From the NCBI GenBank assembly GCA_035544675.1, contig DATKCA010000097.1, forward strand, positions 1 to 12,895: a stretch of DNA of 12,895 nucleotides. The letters are read 5' to 3'. This DNA comes from DATKCA01 sp035544675. GTDB taxonomy: Bacteria; Acidobacteriota; Thermoanaerobaculia; Gp7-AA8. Below are positions 1 to 6,051 of this stretch, piece after piece; position 1 is the stretch's first letter; every line of letters begins with the position of its first letter. A program made the position numbers and the translations under genes. The notes under the pieces were generated by a model. It made no database searches. It saw only the letters and a program-made list of their open reading frames with translations, and was not told where the DNA came from.

Positions 1-389
1 CCGGGCGCGACCGGATCGTCGCATTTGCCGAGTCGCTCGGCTACGAGACCCTCCATGTCTCCGAGGGATACTCCAATCATCTCCATCAGGATCAGGACAA
101 AGGTCGTGTCGACTTCATGTATGTCGATGAATCGACGGCAACCAAGCTCTTTCCGGCAGCTTCGTTGAAAGCGGTGCTGGGCGGTCTCATGGTCCGCGTT
201 CCACGCCCGGAGCATGTCGCGGCCATGAAAGTGATCTCCATGAAGAACTCGCCTCAGCGTGTGCTGATCGATTCTCCTGACGTGCAGGCCCTCCTGTCAT
301 TGCCGGAGATCGATCGCGACGAGGTCCGGGATTACTTCGCGCGCCACGGTCTGTTGGAACTGTTCCATGCCATCGAAAAGCAATCGTGA
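1..389 (+). CDS. Nucleotidyltransferase-fold protein, AbiEii-like (C-terminal part, 5' end outside window)
   Basis: The reading frame is open from the left edge (codons begin at base 3) to a TGA at 387-389, giving 128 residues with no start in the window. The Met at 117 is internal, because conserved-looking sequence precedes it. Visible features are an acidic strand RVDFMYVD, which resembles the third-carboxylate strand of nucleotidyltransferase folds, then VRVPRPEHVAAMKV and a helix ending MKN, and an Asp-rich stretch with DSPDVQALL. This order resembles the C-terminal half of AbiEii/AbiGii-type nucleotidyltransferases, some of which are toxins that modify RNA or proteins. The GS motif and first Asp pair of the active site would lie upstream, so activity cannot be judged. 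It overlaps the next gene by 23 nt. The fold assignment is reasonably likely. A toxin role is only inferred from family and from pairing with a small partner. Confidence 0.6.
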   Translation, partial: GRDRIVAFAESLGYETLHVSEGYSNHLHQDQDKGRVDFMYVDESTATKLFPAASLKAVLGGLMVRVPRPEHVAAMKVISMKNSPQRVLIDSPDVQALLSLPEIDRDEVRDYFARHGLLELFHAIEKQS

Positions 390-564
390 TCCGATCGATT
401 TTTCGAGCGTTCCAACCACCGCAGAAGATGTGGCAGCGCTGCTGGCGGTCCGAAAGCTGAACCGGCTCGACGCTCAGCAGTATCTCGACTTCCTTTTGAC
501 CTTCACCGAGCGCCACCCCCCCACGCGCGCGATCCCGGCGCGACACGAGCCGTTTTCGCTGTAG
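367..564 (+). CDS. Small hypothetical protein paired with the nucleotidyltransferase
   Basis: This is a 65-residue, soluble, charged protein with no signal peptide or membrane segment. The ATG at 367 lies inside the 3' end of the upstream gene (23-nt overlap), and the stop is TAG at 562-564. The middle (VPTTAEDVAALLAV, then LDAQQYLDFLLTF) looks like two short helices and the C-terminus ends EPFSL. I do not recognise a named family. The overlap implies coupled translation with the nucleotidyltransferase, the layout of toxin-antitoxin-like pairs, but which partner would neutralise which is not shown. The ribosome binding site is weak (GGAAC before the ATG), as expected for a coupled gene. It converges with the winged-helix gene 25 bases away, and I see no terminator in that gap. 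Confidence 0.5.
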   Translation: MPSKSNRDPIDFSSVPTTAEDVAALLAVRKLNRLDAQQYLDFLLTFTERHPPTRAIPARHEPFSL

Positions 565-589
565 GAGTGATCCGCCACGCGTGCTCGGT

Positions 590-1042
590 CTACGGCGCGT
601 CGCCTGGCAGTCGTGAACCCGCGCCCACGGTCAGTGCGATGAGAGCAACCGCGGCCAGGATCCATCGCAGTTTCATCAGCCCGAGCTCGAGCACGGGCAC
701 GAGTACGGGTACGGGCTCGGGCACGGGCTCGGGCTCAGGAGGAACGAACCGGTACCCGCGCTTGGGGACGGTCTGGATCCACTGGCCGCCCTCCGCGCCG
801 TTGCCGAGCGCCTTGCGCAGGAGGGAGATCTGCTGGGTGAGGTTGTTCTCCTCAACGATCGCATCGGGCCACACCGCCCGCATGATGTCTTCCTTCCAGA
901 CGACCCGGCCCGGCGACTGGACGAGCAGCAGCAGCGTCTCGACCGCTTTCAGAGGCAGCGGGACCGGCTCACCCGCGCGACGCAGCAGCTTCTCATCGCG
1001 GTTGATCGCATACGGACCGAAGCGAAAGGTCGAGGAGTCCAC
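590..1042 (-). CDS. OmpR/PhoB-type winged-helix DNA-binding protein with C-terminal TM anchor, short form
   Basis: Residues 5-100 form a typical OmpR/PhoB winged helix as found in ToxR/CadC-like proteins: FRFGPYAINR at the start, VPLPLKAVETLLLLV, a recognition helix around NNLTQQISLLRKALG, and a wing ending VPKRGYRFV. A Pro-Glu/Pro-Val linker follows (about 101-119), then one membrane helix (about 124-142) and only eight residues beyond it. I chose the GTG at 1042 because the domain begins directly after it; the frame is open to 1237, but the extra 65 codons look non-coding and run across the 3' end of the upstream gene. Many related Acidobacteria-like proteins continue into a long TPR or TolB propeller sensor, so this 150-residue form may be truncated or a natural short anchor-only version. 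It lies 95 bases downstream of the exported-protein gene on the same strand and may be cotranscribed. No strong Shine-Dalgarno is visible. Confidence 0.75.
   Translation of the reverse strand: MDSSTFRFGPYAINRDEKLLRRAGEPVPLPLKAVETLLLLVQSPGRVVWKEDIMRAVWPDAIVEENNLTQQISLLRKALGNGAEGGQWIQTVPKRGYRFVPPEPEPVPEPVPVLVPVLELGLMKLRWILAAVALIALTVGAGSRLPGDAP
685..738 (+). repeat. Degenerate hexanucleotide tandem repeat inside the winged-helix gene
   Basis: Nine contiguous 6-base units (GCTCGA GCACGG GCACGA, then GTACGG twice, GCTCGG, GCACGG, GCTCGG, GCTCAG) follow the pattern G-[C/T]-[A/T]-C-G-[G/A]. On the minus strand they encode alternating Pro with Glu or Val, making the rigid linker between the DNA-binding domain and the membrane helix. 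Each unit adds two codons, so slippage would change linker length without a frameshift. Confidence 0.85.
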
Positions 1043-1082
1043 GAGTCTTTGATGAGGAAGCGCCAGGGATAGACGGTGGCGT

Positions 1083-1100
1083 GGGCCTGGTGTCAGGCCC
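1083..1100 (-). terminator. Perfect GC-rich hairpin downstream of the two-module exported protein gene
   Basis: GGGCCTG, a four-base loop GTGT, and CAGGCCC form a perfect 7-bp stem. On the minus strand it begins 37 bases after the stop codon at 1138 and lies before the winged-helix gene start at 1042. No T-run follows, so it may be a weak or partial terminator, an RNA 3'-end stabiliser, or a short dispersed palindrome. Confidence 0.4.
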
Positions 1101-1137
1101 CAGGGGAGCGGCCGGGATACCGCGGCGGGCGCCGCCA

Positions 1138-2673
1138 TTACAGCCCTCCTCCAAGCCACTGCATGACATTCAGGAGGAAACGGCCGTTCTGCGCCGCCGA
1201 GGGTGACGTCATCCCCATGGCTCGGCCGGGTCCGCACGTCTGCTCGGTGAACATGGCCGCCTCACCGAATACGGCAACCCGCCCCAGTCCGTGCTGCAGA
1301 AGGGCCCCCTGCTGCGAGCCGGAGATGTTGATCCGCGGCGTCGACGAGGTGAACTCCCACGCCGTCTGCGGTGTGAGCGACACGGCATCGGCGCCGAACA
1401 CCATGAGGGGGACCGCCGTGGACGGCGTCTCGAAGGCCGAACCCGTAAAGGTGCCGACGAAATCGATTCCGGTCGTGACGGCGTGCTCGCGCAGGGAGCC
1501 GTCCGATTTGCGGAAGACATGCACCTCCGCTTCGGTGAGACACGTCCGCGGCAGGGTGAGCTGGCGCGAGTCGAACGCAAAGCCGTTGCTGAATCGGATG
1601 CCGAACGCCGCGGCCAGATCGCTGGCCGCGCCGGCGAAGGGCATGTGATCGGCGATCAGCATGAGCGACCCGCCTTCCTCGACCCAGTCGCGGACGGCCT
1701 CGATCTCATCCGCCGCGAAGGCCGACGGTGTGGGCAGCGTCCAGTTGTTGACATCGGCGTTCACCGGCGAGATCGCGTTGACGATGACGAGAACACGCGC
1801 CCGCTGGAGCGGCTGCCGCTCGAAACGGCCTTCGAGCGATTCCACGACCCAGCCGTCGTTGCGCAGGAGTTGTGCAAACGGTGCGTACGTCGTGCGGATG
1901 GAGTGAAAGTTGAGGTGGCCGGCGTCGAAGAGAATCGTGGCGTCGCGGGCACCCGGATCCTCGAACGCGGGAATGAACGTCGGGTCGGTTGTTCCGTTGT
2001 CCACGACCGATCCGTAGGCGAAGATCGGCTGGGATGCTTCGTACGTCACCCAGCCGTCGGTGAAGTCGCCGGCCGCGGGATCGAGCGTGACGGGAAAGAG
2101 GGCACCGAATGGCGGGACCGTGTGCACCGACGGCTCACCGACGATGCGATCCTGCCGGTCGTGCGAGCGGATCGTGACCGTGGATGCGGTCGGGTTCGGA
2201 TTGACGAAACCGAGGTTCGTGCGGAAGGTCCCGGCCTGACCGGTGGGGCCGGTCGATCTGAGCTGCAGGATCACACCCCTCGCTTTCGCGCTGGCTGGAT
2301 CGAGTCCGGCTGTGAACTGTCCGAGCGTTCCGTTCGCCACCCCGGCGTAAATGCGGGACGTGGCCATGAACTCGTCCGACGAGGAGAGGCGGATCGCACC
2401 CAGTCCGCTGGCGCCGAACAGCGAGCCGACCACGTCGTCGAAGACAGCCATCTGCCGTCGCGCCACGGTGAGCTGCTGCGAAGGCGCGTCGGTGTTGTCC
2501 TGGCCGAGCGGCAGGAACGTCGCCGTAATGACGATGTCCTTCGCCAATGGATTGAAGACGCGCGAGTCGGTTCGGAACGCGCCCACGCTGCCGGCGATCG
2601 GCAGGTAGATGTCCTTCGCCGCCGCGGGCGAAGCCACGATGAGCAGAACGAGGACTGCAAGCGTATGGCGCAT
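1138..2673 (-). CDS. Exported protein: tandem beta modules plus DUF4350/GATase-like domain
   Basis: The product is 511 residues. A signal peptide spans about 1-19 (hydrophobic LAVLVLLIV, then SPAAAKD). Residues 22-130 and 149-240 look like two related beta-rich modules: FRTDSRVFNP matches FRTNLGFVNP, and both carry a GxxGQF or DNGTTD-type strand near their ends. Such modules recur in secreted Acidobacteria-like proteins of unknown role. Residues about 246-510 resemble DUF4350 or class-I-glutamine-amidotransferase-like folds: FDAGHLNFH, ARVLVIVNA, the EIEAVRDWVEEGGSLMLIAD segment, then FGIRF and GRVAVFGEAAMFTEQ, but no obvious Cys-His-Glu triad. The start is the ATG at 2673, six bases after GGAGG; the ATG at 2679 abuts that GGAGG and is too close. 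It follows the 214-residue exported gene by 11 bases. It is probably extracytoplasmic, binding or processing an unknown ligand; no enzyme activity is assigned. Confidence 0.75.
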   Translation of the reverse strand: MRHTLAVLVLLIVASPAAAKDIYLPIAGSVGAFRTDSRVFNPLAKDIVITATFLPLGQDNTDAPSQQLTVARRQMAVFDDVVGSLFGASGLGAIRLSSSDEFMATSRIYAGVANGTLGQFTAGLDPASAKARGVILQLRSTGPTGQAGTFRTNLGFVNPNPTASTVTIRSHDRQDRIVGEPSVHTVPPFGALFPVTLDPAAGDFTDGWVTYEASQPIFAYGSVVDNGTTDPTFIPAFEDPGARDATILFDAGHLNFHSIRTTYAPFAQLLRNDGWVVESLEGRFERQPLQRARVLVIVNAISPVNADVNNWTLPTPSAFAADEIEAVRDWVEEGGSLMLIADHMPFAGAASDLAAAFGIRFSNGFAFDSRQLTLPRTCLTEAEVHVFRKSDGSLREHAVTTGIDFVGTFTGSAFETPSTAVPLMVFGADAVSLTPQTAWEFTSSTPRINISGSQQGALLQHGLGRVAVFGEAAMFTEQTCGPGRAMGMTSPSAAQNGRFLLNVMQWLGGGL

Positions 2674-2684
2674 GGTCATCCTCC

Positions 2685-3329
2685 TCACTTCACACGTACC
2701 GTGAACTGATGCGGGATGCGGAATTTGCCGCGCGCTTCCTTCCCCGTGCCGGTGACCGTGAGAAGGCAGGCCACCTGGTCCGGGCCTGCGCTGATGACCC
2801 ATTCCTTCTGTGCGGTACGGGTGGCCGTCGCGCTATGGCTCAGGCAGTCGGTCTCGCGATCCTCGGCATCGAGGCGCAGCCACCACCCGGAGCCGTTGGC
2901 CACGAAGTGCACCCAGAGGCGGACCGGCCTGGTATCGCCGACTGCGAAGTCGAGCAGCCGCGCCGCGCGTGTCTGCATCTTGACGTTGTCCCAGACCAGG
3001 GCCTGGTCGAATGGGCGCTGATCGCAGGCAGCTTCCGCGCAATCGGTCAGGTCGATGAAGAGGCTGCGCGCTCCACGCGTGCGGGACAGATCCATGACGA
3101 TGTCGTTGTTGTGCGCGTCCGAGTCGATCTTCGCCCAGACCTTGTTCTCCCCGTCGACGTACGCAGCCGGCACGTCGGCGTCGATCCGGTCGCCGTCGCT
3201 GCCGAGGGCCGGGGCCCGGAACTCGACGGTCGCGGACAGGGTTCCGCCGGGCTTTCCGGCCGCGAGGAGAGGGATCTGGGAGCTGAGCAGGATGGCGGTG
3301 AGCGCGAGAGTGTTGCGAGCGAGTGTCAT
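2685..3329 (-). CDS. Exported hypothetical protein with four cysteines
   Basis: The product is 214 residues with a clear signal peptide (about 1-23: Arg-5, the hydrophobic LALTAILL, then LLAAGKP). The start is the ATG at 3329, preceded by GGAGG with a 4-nt spacer; the in-frame extension to 3461 crosses the promoter region and is not used. The mature part is rich in beta-strand-like alternation (FRAPAL, KVWAKIDSDAHNND, SLFIDLTDC, VRLWVHFVANGSGWWLRL) and holds Cys-97, Cys-101, Cys-162 and Cys-188, enough for two disulfides in the periplasm. I recognise no family. It is the first gene of a minus-strand run whose next gene starts 11 bases after its stop, and it is divergent from the HTH-TPR gene. 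That protein may therefore regulate it, but this is inferred from layout only. Confidence 0.7.
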   Translation of the reverse strand: MTLARNTLALTAILLSSQIPLLAAGKPGGTLSATVEFRAPALGSDGDRIDADVPAAYVDGENKVWAKIDSDAHNNDIVMDLSRTRGARSLFIDLTDCAEAACDQRPFDQALVWDNVKMQTRAARLLDFAVGDTRPVRLWVHFVANGSGWWLRLDAEDRETDCLSHSATATRTAQKEWVISAGPDQVACLLTVTGTGKEARGKFRIPHQFTVRVK

Positions 3330-3353
3330 CTTTCCTCCGATTGTCTGCGTGGG

Positions 3354-3389
3354 GCGCCGCCTGGCCGGCGGCCGCCGAGTCGGCGGCGC
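3354..3389. promoter_or_regulatory. GC-rich nested inverted repeat in divergent intergenic region
   Basis: The outer arms GCGCCGCC (3354-3361) and GGCGGCGC (3382-3389) enclose a second perfect hairpin, GCCGCCG, AGT, CGGCGGC (3371-3387). The element lies 25-60 bases upstream of the minus-strand start at 3329, so it would fall in that gene's 5' leader or core promoter. It could be an operator or leader hairpin; its role is unknown. Confidence 0.35.
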
Positions 3390-3440
3390 TCCACTCATTT
3401 GCTTTCCCGGCACATTCGCGCCGTTCGTGGCCGCTCGCAA

Positions 3441-3471
3441 GCGCAACATCACGCACATCAATGCGTTGCGC
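3441..3471. promoter_or_regulatory. Inverted repeat GCGCAAC-N17-GTTGCGC, candidate operator
   Basis: Exact 7-base arms at 3441-3447 and 3465-3471 have centres 24 bases apart, a little over two helical turns. A further TTTTGCGC half-site lies at 3474-3481. The repeat sits between the divergent gene starts at 3329 and 3495. The HTH-TPR protein encoded alongside is the natural candidate to bind it, which would be autoregulation. This is inferred from symmetry and position only. Confidence 0.35.
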
Positions 3472-3496
3472 AGTTTTGCGCGCCGCCGGATACAAT
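3466..3496 (+). promoter_or_regulatory. Weak candidate promoter overlapping the HTH-TPR start codon
   Basis: TTGCGC (3466-3471) and TACAAT (3491-3496) resemble -35 and -10 boxes, with a 19-base spacer that is longer than optimal. If used, transcription would begin about 3503, downstream of the ATG at 3495. The true start would then be the GTG at 3513 or the ATG at 3567. The arrangement could be chance. Confidence 0.2.
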
Positions 3497-5708
3497 GGCC
3501 TCACACTCGATCGTGAGCTCCCCCGCTTTCCCGAAGCCGGACGGCCAGGACCGCTCTCCACCAGAAATGCTGGAGTCGTGGAAGGAGATCGCCGCGCACC
3601 TCGGGCGGAGCGTGCGCGCCGTTCAGAAGTGGGAGAAGGAGGAAGGGCTCCCCATCCACCGGCACCAGCACGAGCGACAGGGGACCGTCTACGCCTATCC
3701 CTCCGAGCTGGATGCGTGGCTGAAGAGTCGCAGCGTCCGTCCGGAGGCGCCGGCCGGCCGGAAAGCCTCTGCGCTGTGGATCGGCGCAGGCATGGCCGTG
3801 CTGGCGCTGGTCGCGATCGCGCTGGTCATGACCCGTCCACGATCGAAGCCGGTCACTGTCGCCTTCGGCGAACGCGACTGGGTGCTGATCTCCTCGGTCG
3901 AGAACCGCACCGGGTTGCGCTCGCTGGACGGCGTCCTCGAACACTTCCTGGCGCGGGAGCTGGCCGGCTCCCGTTACGTCAACGTCGTGCCGGCGGAACG
4001 GATCGGCGACGCTCTTCAACTGATGCGGCGCTCGCGGCAGACTTCCCTCGACCGCGCGCTGGCGCAGGAGATCGCCCTCCGCGACGGGGGGATCCGGCTG
4101 GTCGCCGGCGGACGGCTCGACAGGGTTGGAGACCGGCTCGTGCTGTCGGTCGATCTCATCGATCCGCGCTCCGGCGAGACCGCGGTGGCACTCGATGAGG
4201 AAGCCGACAGCATGGAGAACGTCGTGCCGGCGGCGCGGAGGCTGGCCGCGCGGATCCGCACAGCCCTCGGGGAGCCGCGGCCAACCGCGCAATCCGGCCG
4301 CGATCCGCTCGAGCGCGTCACCACACCGTCACTTCAGGCGCTGCGACTGTTCAGCAGTGCGGACTCGCTCATCTTTCACGACAATGCAGCCGCGGAGCAG
4401 CTTCTCCGTGAAGCGATTCGCGAGGACCCCGATTTCGCCTCCGCGCACATGCACCTCGCCCATGCGCTGCACAATCAGCAGAAGTCTCCTGCTGAAGTGC
4501 TGGCGGCAGCGAAGCGCGCGAGCGAGCTGTCCGGCAGGACCGCCGACCGCGAGCGGCTCTTTATCGCCGCGAGCTACCACTCGATGACCGGCGACATGGA
4601 GCTCGCGGTCACGCATTACAAGGCTCTCCTGGAGTTGTACCCGGACCACTTCTGGGCGCTGAACAACCTGAGCGGCATTTTGAAATTCAAGCTGAACCGG
4701 GGTCAGGAGGCCGCACCTTACCGCGTGCGCATGGCGGAGGTCCGGCCGCACGAGTTCGTCTCGAATTTCGCCGCCGCCGATTCGCTCGCGTTCTGGCTGG
4801 ATCGTCCCGGCGATGCCGAGCCGTACTACCGCCGCGCCCTCGCGCTCCTCACTCCGTCCGACGAGGCGGCATTCCCCGACCTGGCGTCGTGGGTGAAGCT
4901 CCACGGAGCAGAGCAGGCCTGGCTTCGCGGGGATGCGCAGGCTGGCCTTGCCGAGCTGCAACGGTGGGAAAAGTCGCTGACGTCGCCGGCCGCGGCGAAC
5001 GATTTCCTCATCGAAGACATCAGCTGGCTGTATCTCGCGTTCGGCAGAGCGGGCGATGCGCGGCGCGCCGGCGCGCTCGTGCGCAATCCGCTCCGCCGGG
5101 CCAGGCACGCGGCCAGTCTCGCATTCGAGTCGGGAGACATGGAGACCGCGGCGCGCCTGTACCGCGATCTCGCAAAGACCGGCTGGCGTCCATCCGCACT
5201 CGAGGAAGCGCGCCTTCTTCTGCTACGCCTCCCCGTTCCTTCCCGCCCTGCGGATCCCAATCAGCGCGACCGACACGTCAGACAAGCCGCTGCCGCCTTT
5301 GCCAGCGGACGCCACGCGGACGCAATCCCTTCACTCCGCCAGGGAAACGTCATGCGCACGATCGGGCCACGCCAGATGCAGGGTTGGTTGCTTCAGGCCG
5401 AGATGCTGGCGTCGCACCTCGCATCGGAAGGCAACATCGCCGAGGCCGTTACGGCGCTGGAACGGGCCTCGGAGCAGCGAGGTCGCACGCTGCCGGACTC
5501 GAAGCCGGGATGGCTCCGCATTCGAGGACAGCTCCTGCAGATGTATCGCCTCGCGGGAAACCAGGCCGGGGCAGCAATGGTGGAGGGAGAGACCCGCCGG
5601 ATCCTCAGGCTCGCGGACGAGGAGTTCCGGAGAGGCCTGGACGGAAGAGGCACGTTCGCACCGCGAAGCGAACGGCTTGGGCGCGACTTTCGCACGCCGA
5701 TCCCCTGA
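3495..5708 (+). CDS. Membrane-anchored HTH protein with TolB/FlgO-like domain and TPR repeats
   Basis: The product is 737 residues from the ATG at 3495. Residues 25-78 form a MerR/excisionase-like HTH (ESWKEIAAHLGRSVRAVQKW, then a TVYAYPSELDAWLKSR wing). A basic linker precedes one TM helix (about 92-112). Residues about 128-230 resemble the TolB N-terminal/FlgO-like domain seen in adenylate-cyclase-like regulators (SSVENRTG, FLARELAG, GGRLDRVGDRLVLSVDLID). From about 275 onward there are TPR-like helical pairs, e.g. AAEQLLREAIREDPDFASAH, YKALLELYPDHFWALNNL, AEPYYRRALALL. The likely layout is DNA-binding domain in the cytoplasm and the rest outside the membrane. It is divergent from the exported-protein operon and ends in TGATG with the next gene. 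The start is uncertain: the Shine-Dalgarno is poor, and GTG 3513 or ATG 3567 (just before the HTH) are alternatives. The open frame upstream of 3495 is antisense to the neighbouring gene. Confidence 0.85.
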   Translation: MASHSIVSSPAFPKPDGQDRSPPEMLESWKEIAAHLGRSVRAVQKWEKEEGLPIHRHQHERQGTVYAYPSELDAWLKSRSVRPEAPAGRKASALWIGAGMAVLALVAIALVMTRPRSKPVTVAFGERDWVLISSVENRTGLRSLDGVLEHFLARELAGSRYVNVVPAERIGDALQLMRRSRQTSLDRALAQEIALRDGGIRLVAGGRLDRVGDRLVLSVDLIDPRSGETAVALDEEADSMENVVPAARRLAARIRTALGEPRPTAQSGRDPLERVTTPSLQALRLFSSADSLIFHDNAAAEQLLREAIREDPDFASAHMHLAHALHNQQKSPAEVLAAAKRASELSGRTADRERLFIAASYHSMTGDMELAVTHYKALLELYPDHFWALNNLSGILKFKLNRGQEAAPYRVRMAEVRPHEFVSNFAAADSLAFWLDRPGDAEPYYRRALALLTPSDEAAFPDLASWVKLHGAEQAWLRGDAQAGLAELQRWEKSLTSPAAANDFLIEDISWLYLAFGRAGDARRAGALVRNPLRRARHAASLAFESGDMETAARLYRDLAKTGWRPSALEEARLLLLRLPVPSRPADPNQRDRHVRQAAAAFASGRHADAIPSLRQGNVMRTIGPRQMQGWLLQAEMLASHLASEGNIAEAVTALERASEQRGRTLPDSKPGWLRIRGQLLQMYRLAGNQAGAAMVEGETRRILRLADEEFRRGLDGRGTFAPRSERLGRDFRTPIP

Positions 5709-5947
5709 TGGCCCGCGGCTGGGAATCGAAGTCGGTCGAGTCGCAGATCGAAGATCGCGAACGGCGGGAGCCGCGCCGCCGCCCGTCCTCCCGCGAGGAG
5801 ATCGAGCACCTGCGGAAACGCGAGAGCCTCGAGTCGTCCCGCCGCGGCGTCGTGAGCGAACTGGAGACCGCACACTCGCCCCTGCGCCGCGCGGCTCTGG
5901 AACAGGCGCTGAAACACCTGGACGAGCAGATCGGGAAACTGGGGTAG
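5708..5947 (+). CDS. Small highly charged protein, translationally coupled
   Basis: The product is 79 residues with no signal peptide or TM. The ATG at 5708 overlaps the TGA of the HTH-TPR gene by one base (TGATG), a standard termination-reinitiation arrangement, and there is no Shine-Dalgarno of its own. The N-terminus MARGWESKSVESQIEDRE is followed by Arg/Glu-rich sequence and two probable amphipathic helices (about 27-53 and 56-78, ending LEQALKHLDEQIGKLG) that could form a helical hairpin or coiled coil. The pattern resembles small uncharacterised proteins of Acidobacteria-like genomes, but I cannot name a family. The coupling suggests stoichiometry with, or a regulatory link to, the HTH-TPR protein. 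Confidence 0.6.
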   Translation: MARGWESKSVESQIEDRERREPRRRPSSREEIEHLRKRESLESSRRGVVSELETAHSPLRRAALEQALKHLDEQIGKLG

Positions 5948-5967
5948 TCGCGCCGGCTTTCCAGCCC

Positions 5968-5985
5968 GTGCCCGAACCCGGGCGC
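5968..5985 (+). terminator. Short GC hairpin after the small charged protein gene
   Basis: GCCCG, loop AACC, CGGGC, extended by one T-G wobble and one G-C pair, lies 21 bases after the stop at 5947. It has no U-tract, so it is at best a weak terminator between this gene and dps. Confidence 0.3.
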
Positions 5986-5993
5986 GGCACACT

Positions 5994-6007
5994 CGACACG
6001 GGTGTCG
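5994..6007. promoter_or_regulatory. 14-bp palindrome upstream of dps
   Basis: CGACACGGGTGTCG has arms CGACAC and GTGTCG around GG, and ends 44 bases before the dps ATG. Its size and position suit a repressor or activator site such as a stress or iron regulator might use, but it matches no regulator motif I can name with confidence. Confidence 0.3.
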
Positions 6008-6051
6008 TTTGTCACCGCGCGGCACGGAAGCCGAATGGAACACTCTGTGAC

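Noticed and set aside
691..738. Tandem repeat as a set of regulator binding sites (iterons)
   Set aside because: It is inside a coding region and keeps a Pro-X pattern, so a linker explanation is sufficient.
1291..2709. 472-codon open frame on the plus strand opposite the two-module exported protein
   Set aside because: Arg/Glu-rich antisense translation without domains; the minus strand has a signal peptide, a Shine-Dalgarno and a recognisable fold.
2709..3494. In-frame upstream extension of the HTH-TPR gene
   Set aside because: It is antisense to the 214-residue exported gene and crosses the divergent promoter; protein domains begin only after 3495.
3323..4292. Long open frames on both strands overlapping the HTH-TPR gene
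   Set aside because: Low-complexity Arg/Ala-rich translations typical of GC-rich shadow frames; the HTH, TM and TolB-like features belong to the other frame.
5056..6051. 330-codon in-frame extension upstream of dps
   Set aside because: It overlaps the TPR gene and the 79-residue gene; Dps length and alignment place the start at 6052.
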